Source of the DNA: Flavobacterium hungaricum | GTDB lineage: Bacteria > Bacteroidota > Bacteroidia > Flavobacteriales > Flavobacteriaceae | Length of the DNA stretch: 64,000 bases | Direction of reading: 5' to 3' | NCBI RefSeq assembly: GCF_015182285.1 | Contig: NZ_PRDM01000001.1 | Coordinates: 1,054,001 to 1,118,000, forward strand | Shown here: in pieces, positions 18,726 to 26,632 of the stretch | Layout of the letters: each line of letters opens with the position of its first letter | Position numbering within the stretch: the first letter of the stretch is position 1 | Program-made: the position numbers and the translations under genes | Notes under the pieces: model-generated | Database searches by the model: none | Told to the model about the DNA's origin: nothing | What the model saw: only the letters and a program-made list of their open reading frames with translations

Positions 18726-19166
18726 ATGATAAACGGAGAAGAACTAGCTATATTAAAAAAGTCTATTGCTTTAATGCAGGATTTTAAGGAAAATATACAT
18801 AGCATAAATTCTGGTCACGAATTTGTTACTATACATAATCGTAATATAGAAACAGTAAAAAAAATCGCATATGAGCGTAAGTCACAGTATTTATTAAAAA
18901 GAATTGAAGAATATCCAAAAATAACTGTTTCGGAAATTAATGAATATATTAAAATAAAGAAAAATGAAATCAGTTTGCTGGCTTTTGTAATGACTGTTTT
19001 ATTTGGCTTTGTTATGGCTCTTTATTTTACTCTTTTTGAAAGATTTTTAAGAACCGGAAAGATTTCAAGAAAACAAATCAAGATCAAAATAATCAAGATT
19101 ATAGAAATAAATAAATATATTCTTGAAGTGATTGAAAATCCCTATATGGAAAAGTTAAGGAGTTAA
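18726..19166 (+). CDS. Small membrane protein in the T6SS island
   Basis: A 146-residue protein with one or two membrane segments in ISLLAFVMTVLFGFVMALYF (about 81-105), helical charged flanks and a lysine-rich tail (ISRKQIKIKIIKIIEINKYI). No family was recognised. It may belong to the effector/immunity cassette set. It is AT-rich like its neighbours. Confidence 0.65.
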   Translation: MINGEELAILKKSIALMQDFKENIHSINSGHEFVTIHNRNIETVKKIAYERKSQYLLKRIEEYPKITVSEINEYIKIKKNEISLLAFVMTVLFGFVMALYFTLFERFLRTGKISRKQIKIKIIKIIEINKYILEVIENPYMEKLRS

Positions 19167-19278
19167 AAGAATTCTTAATCAAGGTATTTGGATAAAAAAG
19201 GTAATGTGGAAAGTAACTTATAATGTGTTTAAAGATGGCTTTTTTGATTATGTGGTGATAAGTAAACTAATGAATTAA
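19160..19278 (+). pseudogene. Possible coding remnant between two membrane protein genes
   Basis: One frame stays open for about 39 codons with protein-like content (GIWIKKVMWKVTYNVFKDGF) and ends at TAA 19276. It has no start codon near its beginning. It may be the 3' end of a lost cassette gene, or chance in AT-rich DNA. Confidence 0.25.
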
Positions 19279-19280
19279 TT

Positions 19281-19754
19281 ATGAATAAACTTGGATTATT
19301 TCTTAGAAAAAATCAAACACAATTATTATATAGTGAAGTGTTTGTTTTTTTATTTTTTATTTTTTTGACAATCATTTTTGATTTGTACAAAAACAGCCAT
19401 AAATACTTCAATAATTCTGATTTTCCATTAAATTTTGATGGATTATTTGCTTATACAGTTACAATTTTATTTGGGTTATTTTTTTTTATAGTAATAATTT
19501 TTCCTTTTATATTCTTATTTCAGTTTCTTTTTATTTTAAAATTTAAAATGTTAGACAAGGAGAAAAAAGCTCTATTGTTTGCATTAATTCTTTTATACTT
19601 TGGGGTTGTAGTCTCAGTTTTTTCACTCTATTCAGTAAAGCAGCATCAAAATCTTAATGATAAAAAAGCGATTGCATTAATTGGAGAATATTATATCCTT
19701 AGTGACGGAAGCAGCCATTTTTTTCAATCTATGGAAAAGTACGACCATTTCTAA
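19281..19754 (+). CDS. Membrane protein, unknown
   Basis: A 157-residue protein with three strong membrane helices (about 20-36, 52-85 with very high phenylalanine content, and 95-117) and a hydrophilic tail ending SDGSSHFFQSMEKYDHF. No family was recognised. It sits in the AT-rich T6SS-associated train and is a candidate membrane immunity or accessory protein. Confidence 0.65.
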   Translation: MNKLGLFLRKNQTQLLYSEVFVFLFFIFLTIIFDLYKNSHKYFNNSDFPLNFDGLFAYTVTILFGLFFFIVIIFPFIFLFQFLFILKFKMLDKEKKALLFALILLYFGVVVSVFSLYSVKQHQNLNDKKAIALIGEYYILSDGSSHFFQSMEKYDHF

Positions 19755-19806
19755 AGTTGATAAAAACAAATCAAAATGATTTTTTCAATTGTAATCTGAA
19801 ATTTTA

Positions 19807-20324
19807 ATGGTTATATTAAATTCAAATAAAAAAAAGAAAATTATTTTATTTAGCCTAGGGATAATATTTATATTATTAATTTCTCGTTTCCTTTATTTTA
19901 GAGCATATGATTCAATCAATGTCAATAAATGCGAAGAATCCAATAGTAATGTAATTATTCAATTCTCCGAATATCAGGTAAAAGATATAAAAAAACTTAA
20001 AATACTGGTAATTCAAAAAGGAAATTTCAAAAAGGAAATTTCAAAAAGGAAATAAAATATTATAAAATTAATTCATTATCAATAAATGAATTATCATACT
20101 ACTTAGATGATGAAATTTTAAATACTGATACTTTATTAATTAAAATAAATGATCAAAAAGTTAAAATTTTTGATTTTAGAAATGAAGGCTGGAGACAAAA
20201 ATATGGTAAAGATAGGGGGAAATTTAATTGCTATCATTATGTGAAAATTAATGGACAAGAGTATCGTTTAGAGTCAGATACTATTTATTTAACCCCTAAA
20301 GATTTATTGCCTGAAACATTATAA
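19807..20324 (+). pseudogene. Membrane-anchored protein broken by a 14-bp repeat
   Basis: The first frame runs 19807-20055 (82 aa): a membrane segment (IILFSLGIIFILLISRFLYF) and then NVNKCEESNSNVIIQFSEYQ. It stops inside three perfect copies of TTCAAAAAGGAAAT (20012-20053). Another frame then continues to TAA 20324 with protein-like content (EGWRQKYGKDRGKFNCYHYV, ending DLLPETL). Removing one 14-bp copy joins the two frames exactly into a 167-residue protein. The gene is therefore off in this sequence, through slippage or duplication. Its role is unknown, and its position suggests a cassette gene of the T6SS island. Confidence 0.75.
20012..20053 (+). repeat. Three perfect 14-bp tandem copies inside a gene
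   Basis: TTCAAAAAGGAAAT is at 20012-20025, 20026-20039 and 20040-20053 without mismatch. Fourteen is not a multiple of three, so each copy gained or lost shifts the frame of the surrounding gene. Confidence 0.95.
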
Positions 20325-20392
20325 TGCGAATAAAGCAGCCCTGCTAGTGCGAACGTCCCGCTCGGGAACACCAAGTTAAAGGATTAACTATT

Positions 20393-20429
20393 GAATCATT
20401 TTAAAGTAATTACCATGGCTACATTGAAG
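20393..20429 (+). repeat. Leader shared with the lipoprotein gene at 22408
   Basis: The 22 nt before ATG 20415 and the first 15 nt of the gene match 22386-22422 at most positions with no gap (GAATCATTT, AAGTAATTA, ATTGAAG). The two genes have a common origin that includes the 5' leader. Confidence 0.7.
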
Positions 20430-20954
20430 CTTACTAGGATTTTATTTAGAATGGATTTTTTATCCATAAAGCTAATATCTTTAATTGTTATTATTCTTTC
20501 ACTTTCTTGTTGTCAAAGAGAGATTAATTGTGATCAAGATAATAATATTAGTAATTGTTTTTCTTTTGATAAAAAAAATAATTATGATGATAAAAATCAA
20601 TATATAACTAAAAAGGGAAAGCTTTATTTTTTTAAAAAAGATTCAAAAAATAAACACTTTAAATCATTAGATCTGAGAGTGGCAAATATAATTAACCAGC
20701 AGCTTAATATTTTTTTTAAAAATCCGCCAGATCATTTAACTGCACAGTACAATTATCGAATGGTGTTAGACGATTCTTTAGTGTATGATATAACAAATAT
20801 ACAAATGAAAGTTGATACGGCTGGACGTACTATGGGAGGCTGGGCTATAGGTTGTAAAGTGATGTCTATTGAAGTAAATGGAAAAACGTATATTCCTGAT
20901 CGTTATTTTGATTCTTTAAATTTTCCATTTGATTGTGCCCTGAAAATTCGATAA
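20415..20954 (+). CDS. Lipoprotein, paralogue of 22408-22920
   Basis: The start at ATG 20415 is chosen because the sequence around it aligns with the start of the paralogue at 22408; ATG 20451 would also give a good signal peptide. The lipobox is LSLSC. The mature part is lysine/asparagine-rich, then YNYRMVLDDSLVYDITNIQM and GGWAIGCKVMSIEVNGKTYI. These align with YDIRFIINDSLEYKITSIDN and NNIKSFIVNGHK of the 22408 product. No known family was recognised. Two diverged copies in one T6SS island suggest immunity-type lipoproteins. That function is inference. Confidence 0.7.
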   Translation: MATLKLTRILFRMDFLSIKLISLIVIILSLSCCQREINCDQDNNISNCFSFDKKNNYDDKNQYITKKGKLYFFKKDSKNKHFKSLDLRVANIINQQLNIFFKNPPDHLTAQYNYRMVLDDSLVYDITNIQMKVDTAGRTMGGWAIGCKVMSIEVNGKTYIPDRYFDSLNFPFDCALKIR

Positions 20955-20978
20955 AATTAAATTTTACAATACCATTAG

Positions 20979-21254
20979 ATGAAATTGGCTATAACAATCT
21001 TTTTGCTGGCATTAATTGCTATATCTGTACAGACCTATTTTTTAAATGGAGAACCACATTCTGAGGAGGCTGTTTGTTTTGGAGCTCTTATAACAATTGA
21101 TATATTATTACTTCTTATTTATGTTTTTGATAACGAGAATATATTGTATCGAAGAGTAATAGGGGCTTTATTAGTTTGTTGTATAATTATTTCGAACATT
21201 TTTTATCTCTTGTTTTTGTACGTAATGGAATTGGGTAAAGCTTTTAGGAATTAA
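20979..21254 (+). CDS. Small three-helix membrane protein
   Basis: A 91-residue hydrophobic protein with segments at about 3-20, 33-50 and 57-83, short loops and a charged end (ELGKAFRN). No family was recognised. It lies 24 bp after one lipoprotein gene and 4 bp before a DUF2931 gene, so it belongs to the same transcript. Confidence 0.65.
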   Translation: MKLAITIFLLALIAISVQTYFLNGEPHSEEAVCFGALITIDILLLLIYVFDNENILYRRVIGALLVCCIIISNIFYLLFLYVMELGKAFRN

Positions 21255-21258
21255 AATT

Positions 21259-22044
21259 ATGAAGAAACAAGTACTATTTAATCGAACCAATAAATTGCTT
21301 ACAATAATTTTGATAATAACAATAATTGCAAATGCTATTCAGTTTTTCAATTATAAATCATATGAAAGATTTGATTGGAAAGGAAGTGCTATAAGCAGTA
21401 AAGGAAATATGGTACAAGTTGCTGTCTGTAATTTTAATGGTAACGATTATTATCTTAATAAAGATAAGATACTAGATGATAGCTGGGACGAAATAAATGG
21501 TTGTAAAGACTATATGAAGAACACTTTCTTTCCTGATAGTTTATCCATAACATGGTTTTCTTATAATGAACAAAAATTTTATAGTGGGAACTTTGCTTTA
21601 CCTACTGAAATTATTCGGACAAAAGCGGCACAAATGGGTGTGCTTCCAAGTATTAAAAACAATTATAATTTAGATCGCGTTCTTTATTTTATTGCAGAAG
21701 TTCAGCCAAAAGGCAAACTTGCAGTATGGATACAAAAGTTTAATGAGGATGACCAGATAAAATTTGAAGTTGCATCCTATCAAGCCAAAGAAATAAAAAC
21801 AACATGGCATATTTTTGATGATTATTCAGAAATCGACAGGACATCAGACATAAGTATAAGTAAAAAAGTGGCTTTAGTAATGGAACAACATTCTTATAAA
21901 CTAAAAATTAAATTACCGAGCGGTTTTACTTTAGATGTTTTTCAACTTGATTATTTTAATCAAAATAATTGGCGCCTAAATGAAGATAAATTACAAAATA
22001 TTGTTTTTAATTCCATTCCTCAAGGTTTTTGGTTGAAATGGTGA
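21259..22044 (+). CDS. DUF2931 family protein, prematurely stopped
   Basis: A 261-residue product with an N-terminal membrane segment (about 12-28). DUF2931 features follow: FPDSLSITWFSYNEQKFYSG, then NFALPTEII and YFIAEVQPKGKLAVWIQKF. DUF2931 proteins are common next to T6SS and toxin cassettes in Bacteroidota. The frame ends in FWLKW-TGA, but the same frame continues for 80 codons beyond the stop with content that fits the usual DUF2931 C-terminus. The product is therefore probably a truncated form of an ancestral protein of about 342 residues. Confidence 0.75.
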   Translation: MKKQVLFNRTNKLLTIILIITIIANAIQFFNYKSYERFDWKGSAISSKGNMVQVAVCNFNGNDYYLNKDKILDDSWDEINGCKDYMKNTFFPDSLSITWFSYNEQKFYSGNFALPTEIIRTKAAQMGVLPSIKNNYNLDRVLYFIAEVQPKGKLAVWIQKFNEDDQIKFEVASYQAKEIKTTWHIFDDYSEIDRTSDISISKKVALVMEQHSYKLKIKLPSGFTLDVFQLDYFNQNNWRLNEDKLQNIVFNSIPQGFWLKW

Positions 22045-22287
22045 AATGGAAAAAAACAATACACTGCACAATTTACTTTTGATGAAGATGAAGTTTTGGA
22101 TTTTTTTAGAAAAGATAATATTCATAAAGATAATTTAGTACCAATTGTTCTAGAATTAATAGTAAATAACGAAAATAAAACTGTAAAAGCCATACTTAAT
22201 AATGAGGTTGCAAATTTAAAAACTGAATTAAGAAACAAGTATGATCAGGGAGATAATGTTGATATCATTCAACTAAGCAATCGTTAA
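22045..22287 (+). pseudogene. In-frame C-terminal remnant of the DUF2931 gene
   Basis: After TGA 22042-22044 the same frame is open to TAA 22285-22287 and reads NGKKQYTAQFTFDEDEVLDF and LVPIVLELIVNNENKTVKAI. A single TGG-to-TGA change would explain the split. The part from TTG 22096 could be translated separately, but no start signal supports it. Confidence 0.6.
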
Positions 22288-22325
22288 AATTAAGATGTGG
22301 CGAATATTTTTGGTCTTTGTTTTTG

Positions 22326-22342
22326 CTAGAGCCAGCAGGAGA
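22326..22342. repeat. Short shared GC-rich scar, copy 1
   Basis: CTAGAGCCAGCAGGAGA matches 22995-23011 at 16 of 17 positions. It stands out from the very AT-rich surroundings and lies between genes, as expected for a cassette junction. Confidence 0.5.
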
Positions 22343-22407
22343 ACCCATCTAAATATTAATTTATCAAAAGCAATCAATTTCTTTAGAATCATTTAAGAGT
22401 AATTATT

Positions 22408-22920
22408 ATGGGTATATTGAAGTATATTAGTTTGTTTTCCTTTTTTATTTTTTTAGGCTGTAAAAATATAACCTATACAAGTATAAATGATTCTTTTTAT
22501 GGCATTTATTTGAAAGATTGGAATTCTTCCCTCTGTCCTAAAAAGGCTGTTTATCAACGATATGTTAAGGGAAGCAATTTTAAAGAAATGATAATAAGTA
22601 ACTCGGATTTTGATATTGGAGATTGTGAGGATATTTATAAATCGACTAACCAAAGAATATTTACGCCAAAAAAGTCCTATAATGGAATAATAGATTATGA
22701 TATTCGATTTATTATTAATGATAGCCTTGAGTATAAGATAACATCTATTGATAATAATATTGATACTATTTTTTCTGGGGGGCGCCCAGGTGATTTCATT
22801 ATAATGAATAATATTAAATCATTTATTGTGAATGGTCATAAAGTTGATAATTCAGAAACACCATTAAATATTTTTATTCCTACAAAGTTTGGAAAAGTCC
22901 TAAACAAAAAGATGCCTTGA
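22408..22920 (+). CDS. Lipoprotein, paralogue of 20415-20954
   Basis: A 170-residue protein with signal peptide MGILKYISLFSFFIFLGC; the cysteine follows FLG. The mature part includes YDIRFIINDSLEYKITSIDN and NNIKSFIVNGHKVDN, alignable with the other lipoprotein. The leader before the ATG is also shared. It is flanked on both sides by the short GC-rich scars (22326 and 22995), which suggests that the gene moved or recombined as a unit. It is a candidate immunity lipoprotein; no family was recognised. Confidence 0.7.
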   Translation: MGILKYISLFSFFIFLGCKNITYTSINDSFYGIYLKDWNSSLCPKKAVYQRYVKGSNFKEMIISNSDFDIGDCEDIYKSTNQRIFTPKKSYNGIIDYDIRFIINDSLEYKITSIDNNIDTIFSGGRPGDFIIMNNIKSFIVNGHKVDNSETPLNIFIPTKFGKVLNKKMP

Positions 22921-22994
22921 TAATTTTTTTGTTGATTAAAACTCGTGAACACTAAGTTTATGTACCCGAAAGCCTCGGGGGCACGAGCAGGATA

Positions 22995-23011
22995 CTCGAG
23001 CCAGCAGGAGA
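22995..23011. repeat. Short shared GC-rich scar, copy 2
   Basis: CTCGAGCCAGCAGGAGA follows a GC-rich patch (ACCCGAAAGCCTCGGGGGC, about 22964-22982). A comparable GC-rich patch with the palindrome TCCCGCTCGGGA is at about 20355-20366 ahead of the paralogous lipoprotein gene. Confidence 0.5.
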
Positions 23012-23057
23012 TGTTTTTGAATATCTTTCCATATTTTTATACTTTTGTCTAGACCAG

Positions 23058-23093
23058 AAAACTGGAGAAATGAAAAAAGTAAAATGCAATTAA
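23058..23093 (+). pseudogene. 3' remnant of an XAC2610-like gene
   Basis: The 12 codons KTGEMKKVKCN-stop align with KTQNYKKVKCD-stop at the end of the XAC2610-like gene at 10503-11369. The DNA is nearly identical over AAAAAAGTAAAATGC. The upstream part of the gene is missing. Confidence 0.5.
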
Positions 23094-23108
23094 ATTATTT
23101 TAAATAAA

Positions 23109-23507
23109 ATGAAAAATGCTATCAAGCTAATTTTTGGATTGCTATTTATAGGAATGTTTTCTTTATATATAATTTATTTTTCTTCGTTTGTAATGCCTTG
23201 GGAAAGAAACGAAGCCATTCAAAGCGCTCTCGAATGGGGAAAATTAGATACACTTCCTCAAGATGCTGAAATTATTAGTTTAGAGAAAAGAGGTTCCATT
23301 TTTACACGCCAATTTATTATTGAATTTGAAAGTTCAGAAAGTGAAATTAAAAAATGGATGATGAGAAGTCAGGGATTCAAAAACAATACGCCAGAAATAA
23401 GAAATGAAAAAAAAATATATCATATACATATAAAGAAATCAAAAGCATATGGTGGAAAGGTCGAAATTACAGGAAATAAAGTTTTGATTAATATGAGTTG
23501 GAGTTAA
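23109..23507 (+). CDS. Membrane-anchored protein, unknown
   Basis: A 132-residue protein. One N-terminal membrane helix (about 5-28) is followed by MPWERNEAIQSALEWGKLD and a small alpha/beta domain ending GGKVEITGNKVLINMSWS. No characterised family was recognised. It follows an XAC2610-like remnant and precedes a PH-like membrane protein, at the end of the T6SS-associated train. Confidence 0.7.
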   Translation: MKNAIKLIFGLLFIGMFSLYIIYFSSFVMPWERNEAIQSALEWGKLDTLPQDAEIISLEKRGSIFTRQFIIEFESSESEIKKWMMRSQGFKNNTPEIRNEKKIYHIHIKKSKAYGGKVEITGNKVLINMSWS

Positions 23508-23543
23508 ATCCGCGCATTCCTTAAAAGTAAATTAAAACATATT

Positions 23544-23993
23544 ATGGAAGTTAAATCAAAGTTCAGAAAGCTTTTTTGGGTTAGAACAGGAATTGGTTTT
23601 CTTGTTTTTATAATTATACTAAATATATGTTTAAGTAGTATTTCGCAATATTCGCAATTAAGTAAAAATCCTATCTTCATTGTATCATTTTTATTTTTAC
23701 TATTTTGTCTTATTGCCGCATTGACTTTGCTTGAAACTTTTAAATTGATAATTACAGATCAAGGAATCATAAAAATATTTATTATATCTGGACGCAAAAA
23801 AGAGATTCCTTTCTCGTCAATCATTAATCTGAAAAATCAAAAAGTACGAATGCAGACAAGAGCTGGACATCTAACAGATGGATATACTTTGAGTATATTA
23901 ACGTTGAACAATAATAGTGATTTAAAAATATCACCTGATATTTTTTCAAATTATAATGAAATTATGACTGCAATTAAAAGTAAATTGGAATAA
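23544..23993 (+). CDS. Membrane protein with PH-like domain
   Basis: A 149-residue protein with two membrane segments (about 14-34 and 44-66). The beta-rich domain that follows, LIITDQGIIKIFIISGRKKE and IPFSSIINLKNQKV, resembles bacterial PH (YcxB/YdbT-type) domains. The function is unknown. An intrinsic terminator follows, marking the end of the accessory island. Confidence 0.7.
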   Translation: MEVKSKFRKLFWVRTGIGFLVFIIILNICLSSISQYSQLSKNPIFIVSFLFLLFCLIAALTLLETFKLIITDQGIIKIFIISGRKKEIPFSSIINLKNQKVRMQTRAGHLTDGYTLSILTLNNNSDLKISPDIFSNYNEIMTAIKSKLE

Positions 23994-24015
23994 TTTATTT
24001 AAACGTCATTTATAG

Positions 24016-24046
24016 ATCCCATTCGCTTGAATGGGATTTTTTTTTA
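24016..24046 (+). terminator. Intrinsic terminator at the end of the T6SS island
   Basis: ATCCCATTC and GAATGGGAT form the stem, followed by nine T residues. Confidence 0.85.
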
Positions 24047-24203
24047 CGGCTATTTTATGTTTTGGTATTTTACAATTTTTCTTTCACAATTCCCATCCTA
24101 CAAATTTGAAATTTCAAACCAAAATTCTATAACAGAGTCGTTTTACTTTTTGAGGAACTTTGACATAACAGATTTCGGAATAATAAACCTAAAATTTAAA
24201 GTC

Positions 24204-24443
24204 ATGCCAGATCCTAGAATTAAAAACGAAGAACAGTACGAGGCACTTGTAAAAAAAGGGTACAGTAAAGAAAAATCTGGTCGTATTGCCAATACGCCTG
24301 ATTCTGGAAAGAAAGGCGGAAAAGCAAAACCATATGAAGAATGGACAAAAGAAGAACTCCAGAAACAAGCCAGTAAAGTAGGTATCAAAGGACGTTCTTA
24401 TATGAATAAAGAAAAACTGATTCATTCTTTAAGAAGCAATTGA
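24204..24443 (+). CDS. Rho N-terminal-like SAP-type small protein (DUF7218-like)
   Basis: The start at ATG 24204 gives 79 residues beginning MPDPRIKNEEQYEALVKKGY. The longer frame from 24027 would run over a terminator loop and is rejected. The first half has SGRIANTPDSGKKGGKAKPY. The second half, YEEWTKEELQKQASKVGIKG and MNKEKLIHSLR, is a helix-extended-helix of the Rho_N/SAP type that can bind nucleic acid. Related small proteins often accompany stress and DNA-repair genes. It lies upstream of topoisomerase IB. Confidence 0.85.
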   Translation: MPDPRIKNEEQYEALVKKGYSKEKSGRIANTPDSGKKGGKAKPYEEWTKEELQKQASKVGIKGRSYMNKEKLIHSLRSN

Positions 24444-24448
24444 ATAAT

Positions 24449-24512
24449 AAGACAATTAGCCAATTAGATAATTAGACAATTAGATAGTTGAAATAGAAAA
24501 TTAGATAATTGT
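24449..24512. repeat. AT-rich ACAATTAG/ATAATTAG repeat
   Basis: Several near-tandem copies of an (A/T)(C/T)AATTAGA word fill the gap before the topoisomerase gene. Nothing else was seen there. Confidence 0.6.
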
Positions 24513-24559
24513 AGTATTTGAAAGAACGATAGACCAAAAACAATAAACAAAAAAACGCC

Positions 24560-25657
24560 ATGAATGCCGCCGCCAGAAAAGAGAATTTAATGAACCAGTT
24601 GATTAAGACGCCGCATTTAGTGATTGACAAACTAGATTTGGAATACGTTAACGATAGTCAGCTTACGATTGTGCGCTGCCGTGAAGGCGAAAATTTTGTC
24701 TATAAAAAGAATGGGAGAGATGTAAAATCAAAATCAGAACTAGAACGCATTAACAGTCTGGTTTTGCCTCCTGCATGGGAAGACGTTAGAATAGCAGATT
24801 GCACAAACGGACATTTGCAGGCGGTTGGGATTGATGATAAAAAGAGAAAACAATATCGGTATCATCCGAAATGGAATTTACTTCGAAATCAAACTAAGTT
24901 TTACAAAATAGCCGAGTTTGGAGCCAAACTCCCTTCGATTAGAAAACAAGTCGATCAGGATTTAGAAAAAAAAGAATGGTGCAGGGATAAAGTTGTGGCT
25001 TTGGTGATTCGGTTAATGGAAGAGACGCATATTAGAATCGGAAACGAAAAATACGCTAAAGACAATAAATCGTACGGACTTTCGACTTTAAGAAAACGCC
25101 ACATCAATATTAATAAAAATTCGCTTCGATTTGAATTTACAGGCAAAAAAGGAGTGCAGCATACGATTACAACTCGAAATAAACAATTGATGAAACTAGT
25201 AAGCCGCTGTGAAGAAATTCCGGGGTGGGAAGTTTTTAAATATTATGATAAAAATGGCGAAAAAAAGGTACTCGACAGCCATATGGTAAATGAATATCTG
25301 CATGCCATTTCTGGAGAATATTTCAGCGCAAAAGATTTTAGAACCTGGGCGGCATCGATTATATTTTTTGAAAGTTTAATGGAAATGGGAGTTACAGCAG
25401 ACGAAAAACAAGCTAAAAAAAATGTGATCGCCGCCTTTGATATCACTGCTGAAGCTCTGGGAAATACCAGAAAAGTATGCAAAGATTATTACGTTCATCC
25501 TCTATTGATTTCGACTTACGAAGACGGATCGATTCAAAAGTATTTTGATTCTGTCAAAAAAAGCCGAAGCAATAAAAAATATTTCACAAGATCAGAAACC
25601 GCATTTTCAGAATTGATTCAGAATTACGAAATCAATCTCGATCAGGAATGCGCTTAA
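24560..25657 (+). CDS. Type IB DNA topoisomerase
   Basis: A 365-residue poxvirus-type topoisomerase IB, typical bacterial length. The N-terminal domain contains LVLPPAWEDVRI and GIDDKKRKQYRYHPKWNLLR. The catalytic part has RLMEETHIRIGNEKYAKDN (R159), STLRKRHI, KDFRTWAAS (R261) and the active-site tyrosine Y311 in KDYYVHP. It nicks and reseals one DNA strand to relax supercoils. Its position, between a SAP-like protein and DUF1328/DUF5661 genes, is a stress-type neighbourhood often seen in Flavobacterium. Confidence 0.95.
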   Translation: MNAAARKENLMNQLIKTPHLVIDKLDLEYVNDSQLTIVRCREGENFVYKKNGRDVKSKSELERINSLVLPPAWEDVRIADCTNGHLQAVGIDDKKRKQYRYHPKWNLLRNQTKFYKIAEFGAKLPSIRKQVDQDLEKKEWCRDKVVALVIRLMEETHIRIGNEKYAKDNKSYGLSTLRKRHININKNSLRFEFTGKKGVQHTITTRNKQLMKLVSRCEEIPGWEVFKYYDKNGEKKVLDSHMVNEYLHAISGEYFSAKDFRTWAASIIFFESLMEMGVTADEKQAKKNVIAAFDITAEALGNTRKVCKDYYVHPLLISTYEDGSIQKYFDSVKKSRSNKKYFTRSETAFSELIQNYEINLDQECA

Positions 25658-25723
25658 ATAATAGAGTTAAGGCTCTCTAAAAAAGCCTCATACAGAATCA
25701 TTATTAACTAAAAAACTATTATT

Positions 25724-25885
25724 ATGTTACGTTGGACAGTCACATTTATTATTCTAGCCATAGTGGCGGGAATATTTGGTTTTGGTGGTATTGCCGCTGG
25801 AGCCGCTAGTATCGCTAAAGTTTTATTTTTTATATTCTTAGTATTATTTGTAATATCACTAATTAGCGGAAGAACAAGAGTTTAA
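25724..25885 (+). CDS. DUF1328 small membrane protein (YtjA family)
   Basis: A short 53-residue gene. It reads [20 protein letters not shown], then [20 protein letters not shown] and ends SLISGRTRV. The glycine/alanine-rich two-helix pattern with [11 protein letters not shown] is the DUF1328/YtjA signature. Such inner-membrane miniproteins are widespread and tend to be stress-associated; their mechanism is unknown. A hairpin follows at 25917-25943. Confidence 0.9.
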   Translation: MLRWTVTFIILAIVAGIFGFGGIAAGAASIAKVLFFIFLVLFVISLISGRTRV

Positions 25886-25916
25886 TCTCGAATCAGTAAA
25901 TAAAACACAAACAAAA

Positions 25917-25943
25917 ACGGCACATCTATCTGGATGTGTCGTT
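25917..25943 (+). terminator. Hairpin after the DUF1328 gene
   Basis: ACGGCACATC and GATGTGTCGT pair over about ten bases, including one G-U pair, around a six-base loop. The T-tract is weak (TTTGCAGTTTC). It could be a weak terminator. Confidence 0.55.
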
Positions 25944-25969
25944 TGCAGTTTCAAGAAAAAATACTAACC

Positions 25970-26617
25970 ATGGGTACACATAGCGGAGCTTATCAGGATG
26001 TTTATGTAAAAAGGGACAACGAAATGGTAAGCTTAAAAAATGATGTAACAGATTTTTGTGAAAAATACCTAAAACCTGTTCATCCAGAAAATTGGGATTG
26101 GTCCGTTCGAGACTTTGATAATCCCGAAAATGATCCAACGGTGCAAGAAGCGAGAGCTATTGCCGATGTAGTTTTTAGGGATCTAAATGATAAAAAACAT
26201 ACCGATGTAGATCTTTCTACGATGAATAATGTTCATGCTATAAAAGCGTATCTGGATCCGCAGAGCAAACATTCTGATTTTAATATGGAAGAATTTGCTT
26301 TTGCCTTAAAAGTTGAGCTTGAACATGGTAAAATAAAAGATGTAAATGTAACCAACAATCATCCGTTTTTAACCGCGATGATTGCCTTGGCGCACATGAC
26401 CGAAAGTCTTACGTATTATAAAAGACTCAAAGTGATGGAGGCAGAGGGAGAGATTTACGAAATTCTAAGAAAATTGGAACATACTGCTGTTGAAAAAGAG
26501 AAATGGTACGAAGAATTGGCAAAAGCAGAACAAGAACTTAATGAAGCCAGAGCTGGTCTTGCAGAACGCCTGGAGAAAATGGACGATATTCCAGTATTGA
26601 AAATTATTGGCGATTAA
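25970..26617 (+). CDS. DUF5661-like helical protein
   Basis: The start at ATG 25970 gives 215 residues (MGTHSGAYQDVYVKRDNEMV). An upstream in-frame start at 25934 would lie within the preceding terminator hairpin. FNMEEFAFALKVELEHGKIK, DVNVTNNHPFLTAMIALAHM and TESLTYYKRLKVME match the DUF5661 pattern (an ELEHG motif followed by an HxxE...YY helix). A coiled-coil-like acidic/basic tail follows. It is cytoplasmic and its function is unknown. It is followed by a terminator shared with a convergent gene. Confidence 0.8.
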   Translation: MGTHSGAYQDVYVKRDNEMVSLKNDVTDFCEKYLKPVHPENWDWSVRDFDNPENDPTVQEARAIADVVFRDLNDKKHTDVDLSTMNNVHAIKAYLDPQSKHSDFNMEEFAFALKVELEHGKIKDVNVTNNHPFLTAMIALAHMTESLTYYKRLKVMEAEGEIYEILRKLEHTAVEKEKWYEELAKAEQELNEARAGLAERLEKMDDIPVLKIIGD

Positions 26618-26632
26618 CTAGATTTTAAACTC

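Noticed and set aside
13819..23993. Complete T6SS or a prophage
   Set aside because: Only tube and spike genes were found; no sheath, baseplate, capsid, integrase or attachment-site repeats were recognised.
24027..24203. N-terminal extension of the Rho_N-like protein
   Set aside because: It begins in the loop and T-tract of an intrinsic terminator; ATG 24204 gives the expected protein start.
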